Both the position numbers and the translations under genes were made by a program. Below, in pieces: positions 60,167 through 64,000 of a stretch of 64,000 nt of DNA (the stretch's first letter is position 1; each line of letters starts with the position of its first letter). The notes under the pieces are model-generated. The model made no database searches. It had not been told where the DNA came from and worked only from the letters and a program-made list of their open reading frames with translations. This DNA is from Setaria digitata (lineage: Eukaryota > Nematoda > Chromadorea > Rhabditida > Setariidae), in assembly GCA_003640385.1 (NCBI GenBank), contig RCAB01000099.1, positions 62,001 to 126,000 on the forward strand, in the 5' to 3' direction.

Positions 60167-63100
60167 ATGTATGCACCGCTGTTAATCGGTGTCTTCTCAT
60201 TATTAACATATTCCGCTGGTACTCAATTCAAGCTTCGTTTCACATTCTGTAATCAAGCGCCTAATCCAACTCTCCAGACCGTTTGCTCACAACTGAAGAA
60301 ATGGGATTCAGTTGTTAGGGTTGGTTAGCTCATCATCAACTTAAGTTTCACTCTCATTTTTCAGTTCCATGATTAGTTTGATTTCTTTTACACGGCTTTA
60401 ATCGCAAGCTGAAGACAAGAGCTTCCATTCATAATAAGTAATTCATCACGTTCAGTTATGAAAATGAAAATAAAAAGGAAATTTAACAGGTAATACCCGA
60501 AAATCAGCATTTAAATAACTCTAAATATATTCGTCAGCTAAGGCCTGGTTAATTAAACCTATTAATTCCAATTTGCTAATCAGATTGGAAAATGTTAGAT
60601 GAAAATAACTACTTTAGTTTATTTGAATCACTTTCAGCACTATCACACCACTTCGTTGAATGAGTCACGTCCAGATTTCCAACGTACTCCTCCAGAAAGA
60701 GGTACGAAAAGAATCTGGTCCGCCAGTCGATCGCGATGGGCAACTAACTTCCAAAGTTGGACTGCCTGGTCATCCTGGTCGGTCGATTCATCTAGTGGTA
60801 TGCCACAACAACGAACACCTTACTCGAGAAGCAGCTGGGGTAGACCCGCACTCAACTTCAGTCACTACACGAACCTACCAATGTCTTCTAGCCTGATAAG
60901 TGATTTTACGACTGATTCAAAAGGACCGAAAAGAGTGGCACTCGAAATACAATATGAAATTTCGTCTCTTCCTAGTGAGGGTTTTCAAATTTTTAAACAA
61001 AATAACACAAATCACACTTTAGGCTCATCATTATAAGGTTTTTTTTGAGTTCTCAAAATTGCGCTTATTTGTGACACTCCCCAGCCGTAACTAAAAATCG
61101 GGAGAAATGAAGAATTTTGTTAATCAGGAAAATCTACACATACGCGCCAATTAGTTCTTTCTAACTCGCTCACACATAAAATTCGGAAAGTTTCATCAAA
61201 TTTTTGTTTATTTTAAAAAAATCACTTTCAAAAAATTTTTTTTTCAACATATGCTTACTGTGAAATTCAGCGCTATTTTCATTTCCAGGACAACCTGGTA
61301 AAACCCGTTCACGTGGTGGACAAGTGACGAATGTGAAGACGTATTCACACGCGATTTCGTCGTTATCATCATCGTCAACATCTGCACGACGAGAGCAAAT
61401 TTTGATGAAGAATGAAGATTTCAGGCAGATGTTGCACAATAGGAAGCCAACAGGTAGCAGGGAAGAGCTTCTTTGGAGTGGTACCAATAAGAAGGATCTG
61501 TATTCGATGGAACAGGATACGGTTGGACCACCTGGCCAGCAACGGCCCAATAATCTAATTCGCAAACAGTCACCGTCAGCATCACCTATGATTCCAACTA
61601 GACAGCTACCGGATGATAGAACACCCGATAAATCCACCGGCCCACCGGCACCTCCACCTGAAACACCGGGCAGCAGACCAATTAAGAGAAATGTTAGTTT
61701 CTGCAGAGGCGAACTGATATGAAATGTTTTTCAGTACTTTCCCTTAGAAAAGTGATACAGCACCGGAAATGCAGAAGAGGGCTTAATTTCCAGTTTTGAA
61801 ATTGTTCAGTAAAGTGAATGATGATTCTAGGAGGCAAGCATGGCGATATCATCAGCTTCCACGCTTATGATAGATGAACGGTTGAAAACTGCTCTGAAAT
61901 GCATGGATCTCAACTGCTTGTGTCCATTTCTCCATGGTATTCTTTAATTTAGAGTGCTATTAATCACAGACATCACTAGTTTACTTTTACACTGATACTG
62001 ATGATCATATGACATGTTATATTCGTATCAATGATATGTAATGTGGAATGAGTCAGAAAACGAAAAGATTTAAGGATCATTAAGAAGCTCGGGATGTTAC
62101 CTACCAAGCGGGAAGAAGTTTTCGAAGGCCACTCGTAAGGAGTACAGGCAATTAAGTACAGAGGAAAGACAACGATTTCATAATGCTTTGGACAGGTTGA
62201 AACGAAGCGGTAATTATGATAAAATTGCACAGTGGCACTCAGATCCAACAATAAGCGGTGGAGCACATTCTGGGCCTGCTTTTTTGCCTTGGCACAGAGA
62301 ATACATCAAAAGGTCGCTTTAATTTTGCAAAATTTGCTGTAATGCCAATGGCTTTTTACAGATTTTAATATGCTTATTTAAATTATTCAAATTTGAAAGC
62401 AGCATATTTCGTGCTAAATGATTGCCATTCACTGTAGACTTGAGATTGCTCTTCGGTTAATTGACCCATCTGTGTCGCTGCCTTACTGGGATTCCACTTT
62501 GGAAAGCGTGATTCCGAAAAGCGATCATACAGTACTGTTCAGTCGGGAACTGATGGGGGAAAATGACCAACATGGTAATATAATAAATGGTTTCATGTCC
62601 CACTGGAGAACCCGAGAGGTTAGTGTTTAGTAGCACCATATGTATTCTGAAAATATTGAAGTTTTGTCTTGCTGAGTTATGATGACAGATTGATTATTCT
62701 GTTGCTCTGAGCAGAAAATTGTGTACTAGGGACGGCGTGTAACGAGACATCCCGGGAAAGAGGGGCGTCCTCTGAACGAAGATGATATCAAAGCTGTAAT
62801 GAGACATTCGGACGTAATCGGTGTGCTCGCCTATACCGCTCCTCAACGGGTTAGTTTTACTGATTTCCGAAAGTAACTAGAACCTTTTCTATTATTAATT
62901 GTTGTCACAACGACTAATTGTACCTCAACAAGTAAATAAGAATAATTTAAGAGAAGTCAGAATATAGCAAGTTTGTTTGTTAAGGTGACCTAAAATTTGC
63001 CTTTTTTAAAAATTAAGATCTGATTTTGAGAGAATTAACGGTCGGAGTGAAAAATACAGGGGTGCAAGTATCCAACAGACTGGACATCACTCGAGTACAG

Positions 63101-64000
63101 TCATGCAAATACCCTAGTCTGGATTGGTGGTGAGATGTTCCATCAGACTACCTCCGCGAATGATCCGCTTTTCTTCCTTCATCACGCTTTTGTGGACAAC
63201 ATTTGGGAATATTGGCGACAACATCGACAAGTATTAGCTTACTTAGACTTTCTGGATTTAAATTTAATTCAAAATAAAATCATGGAACTCAATTGCTAGT
63301 TTTTTTCATTTCTTATAATGGATCAGAAAGACAGTATCATGTTTTTTAAACTTTCAAGAAATGATTGACACGAAAATTTTTAGAATTCAGCAGTACGATC
63401 AAAAAGTTATCCGCCGGATTTACTAGAATGTAGTGGCGAAAACCATTTCGCACAAAATCCAATGCGACCATTCGAACCTCTCCGAAACATTGACGGAATT
63501 AGGAATGATTATAATGAAAAACTGTACCAATATGCGCCACGACCCACATGTCCTGGAGGTCAAGACAAGCAATGTGGAAGCGAGTGAGTAATCGATCCCT
63601 TCTTCATTTTCAAGTGATCTAACTCATTCTCGATTTCCAAACTTCACAGTTTCAAATTCAAGTTGAAAAATACTCCAAGCCTAACATAAAATAGGCGGAA
63701 ATTAATTATTATTTGATTTAAGTTCAACACTTATGGAAGAGACAAAATCCATAAAATTTTGTTATAAACGGACAAATTTATAAATAGACAAGAGTTGAAG
63801 CCGACTATGGAAGCAATAAAATGTGGATTCAGATTCCTCTTCTGCGATTTATCACATGGATATGCCCGATGTTCTACAAAAATACGTTTCGGTGGCAATT
63901 GCAGCAGTTATACACATCGTGAGAATCCGTGCCACAATGGTTTCTGTCAGTCCGGATTATGTGTTAAAAGCGCACCGATTCTCCAGAAGCAAGATGAAAT
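60167..64000 (+). CDS. Second tandem tyrosinase (tyrosinase 2), 3' end beyond the window; CuB histidine replaced
   Basis: Paralogue of the gene at 48263. Exons: 60167-60319, 60638 to an uncertain end (60701, 60792 or about 60983, all phase 1), 61289-61692, 61831-61936, 62075-62312, 62438-62618, 62730-62849, 63060-63230, 63384-63583, 63833 onward. A signal peptide (MYAPLLIGVFSLLTYSAG) is followed by a Cys module ending CMDLNCLCPF. Between them lies a Ser/Pro-rich insertion from exons 2-3 that tyrosinase 1 lacks. CuA is intact ([20 protein letters not shown]). CuB reads SHANTLVWIGG, with Leu (codon CTA, 63114-63116) where tyrosinase 1 has the second His; the later LHHAFVD is intact. The Cys-rich module begins at 63833; ShKT exons, if any, are outside the window. 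An acceptor at 60140 suggests SL trans-splicing. Catalytic role uncertain. Confidence 0.88.

Overview
The window is nuclear DNA of a nematode, most probably a spirurid or filarial species. I infer this from about two-thirds A+T, many short introns (roughly 40-400 bp) ending in TTTCAG or TTTTAG, likely spliced-leader acceptors just upstream of start codons, and gene families typical of nematodes (innexin, tyrosinase with ShKT domains). No bacterial, viral or transposon genes were recognised. Exon models were built by hand, joining blocks so that splice sites and codon phase agree and family motifs run on across each junction.

Layout: (1) 1-6974 (+), the 3' part of an ANKFY1/Rabankyrin-5 gene (ankyrin repeats then a FYVE finger). 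(2) 7991-8904 (+), a small predicted single-pass membrane protein I cannot name. (3) 9712-13079 (+), a complete innexin of 402 aa. (4) 14164-31079 (-), a complete full-size ABCA lipid-transporter gene, 47 coding exons and 2247 aa. (5) 33160-33762 (+), a tentative two-exon gene with a small cysteine cluster. (6) 34620-35736 (+), ribosomal protein S15 (uS19). (7) 36461-39041 (-), V-ATPase V0 subunit d (348 aa), with one GC-AG intron. (8) 40142-46990 (+), a focal adhesion kinase orthologue (FERM, tyrosine kinase, FAT; 892 aa). (9) 48263-53906 (+), a secreted tyrosinase with four ShKT domains (728 aa). (10) 60167-64000 (+), a second, tandem tyrosinase cut by the window end.

The genes do not form one pathway; this is an ordinary stretch of chromosome. 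The two tyrosinases are a clear local duplication. They share intron phases through the catalytic region, but the second copy has a long Ser/Pro-rich insertion and Leu in place of one CuB histidine, so it may be catalytically altered or inactive. The FAK-like kinase has no tyrosine between its FERM and kinase domains and only one in its activation loop. Three single-N positions mark assembly joins, two of them with unmerged duplicated flanks. No clearly new multi-gene system was found; the most novel leads are the unnamed membrane protein, the altered tyrosinase, and two orphan exon-like blocks between the tyrosinases.
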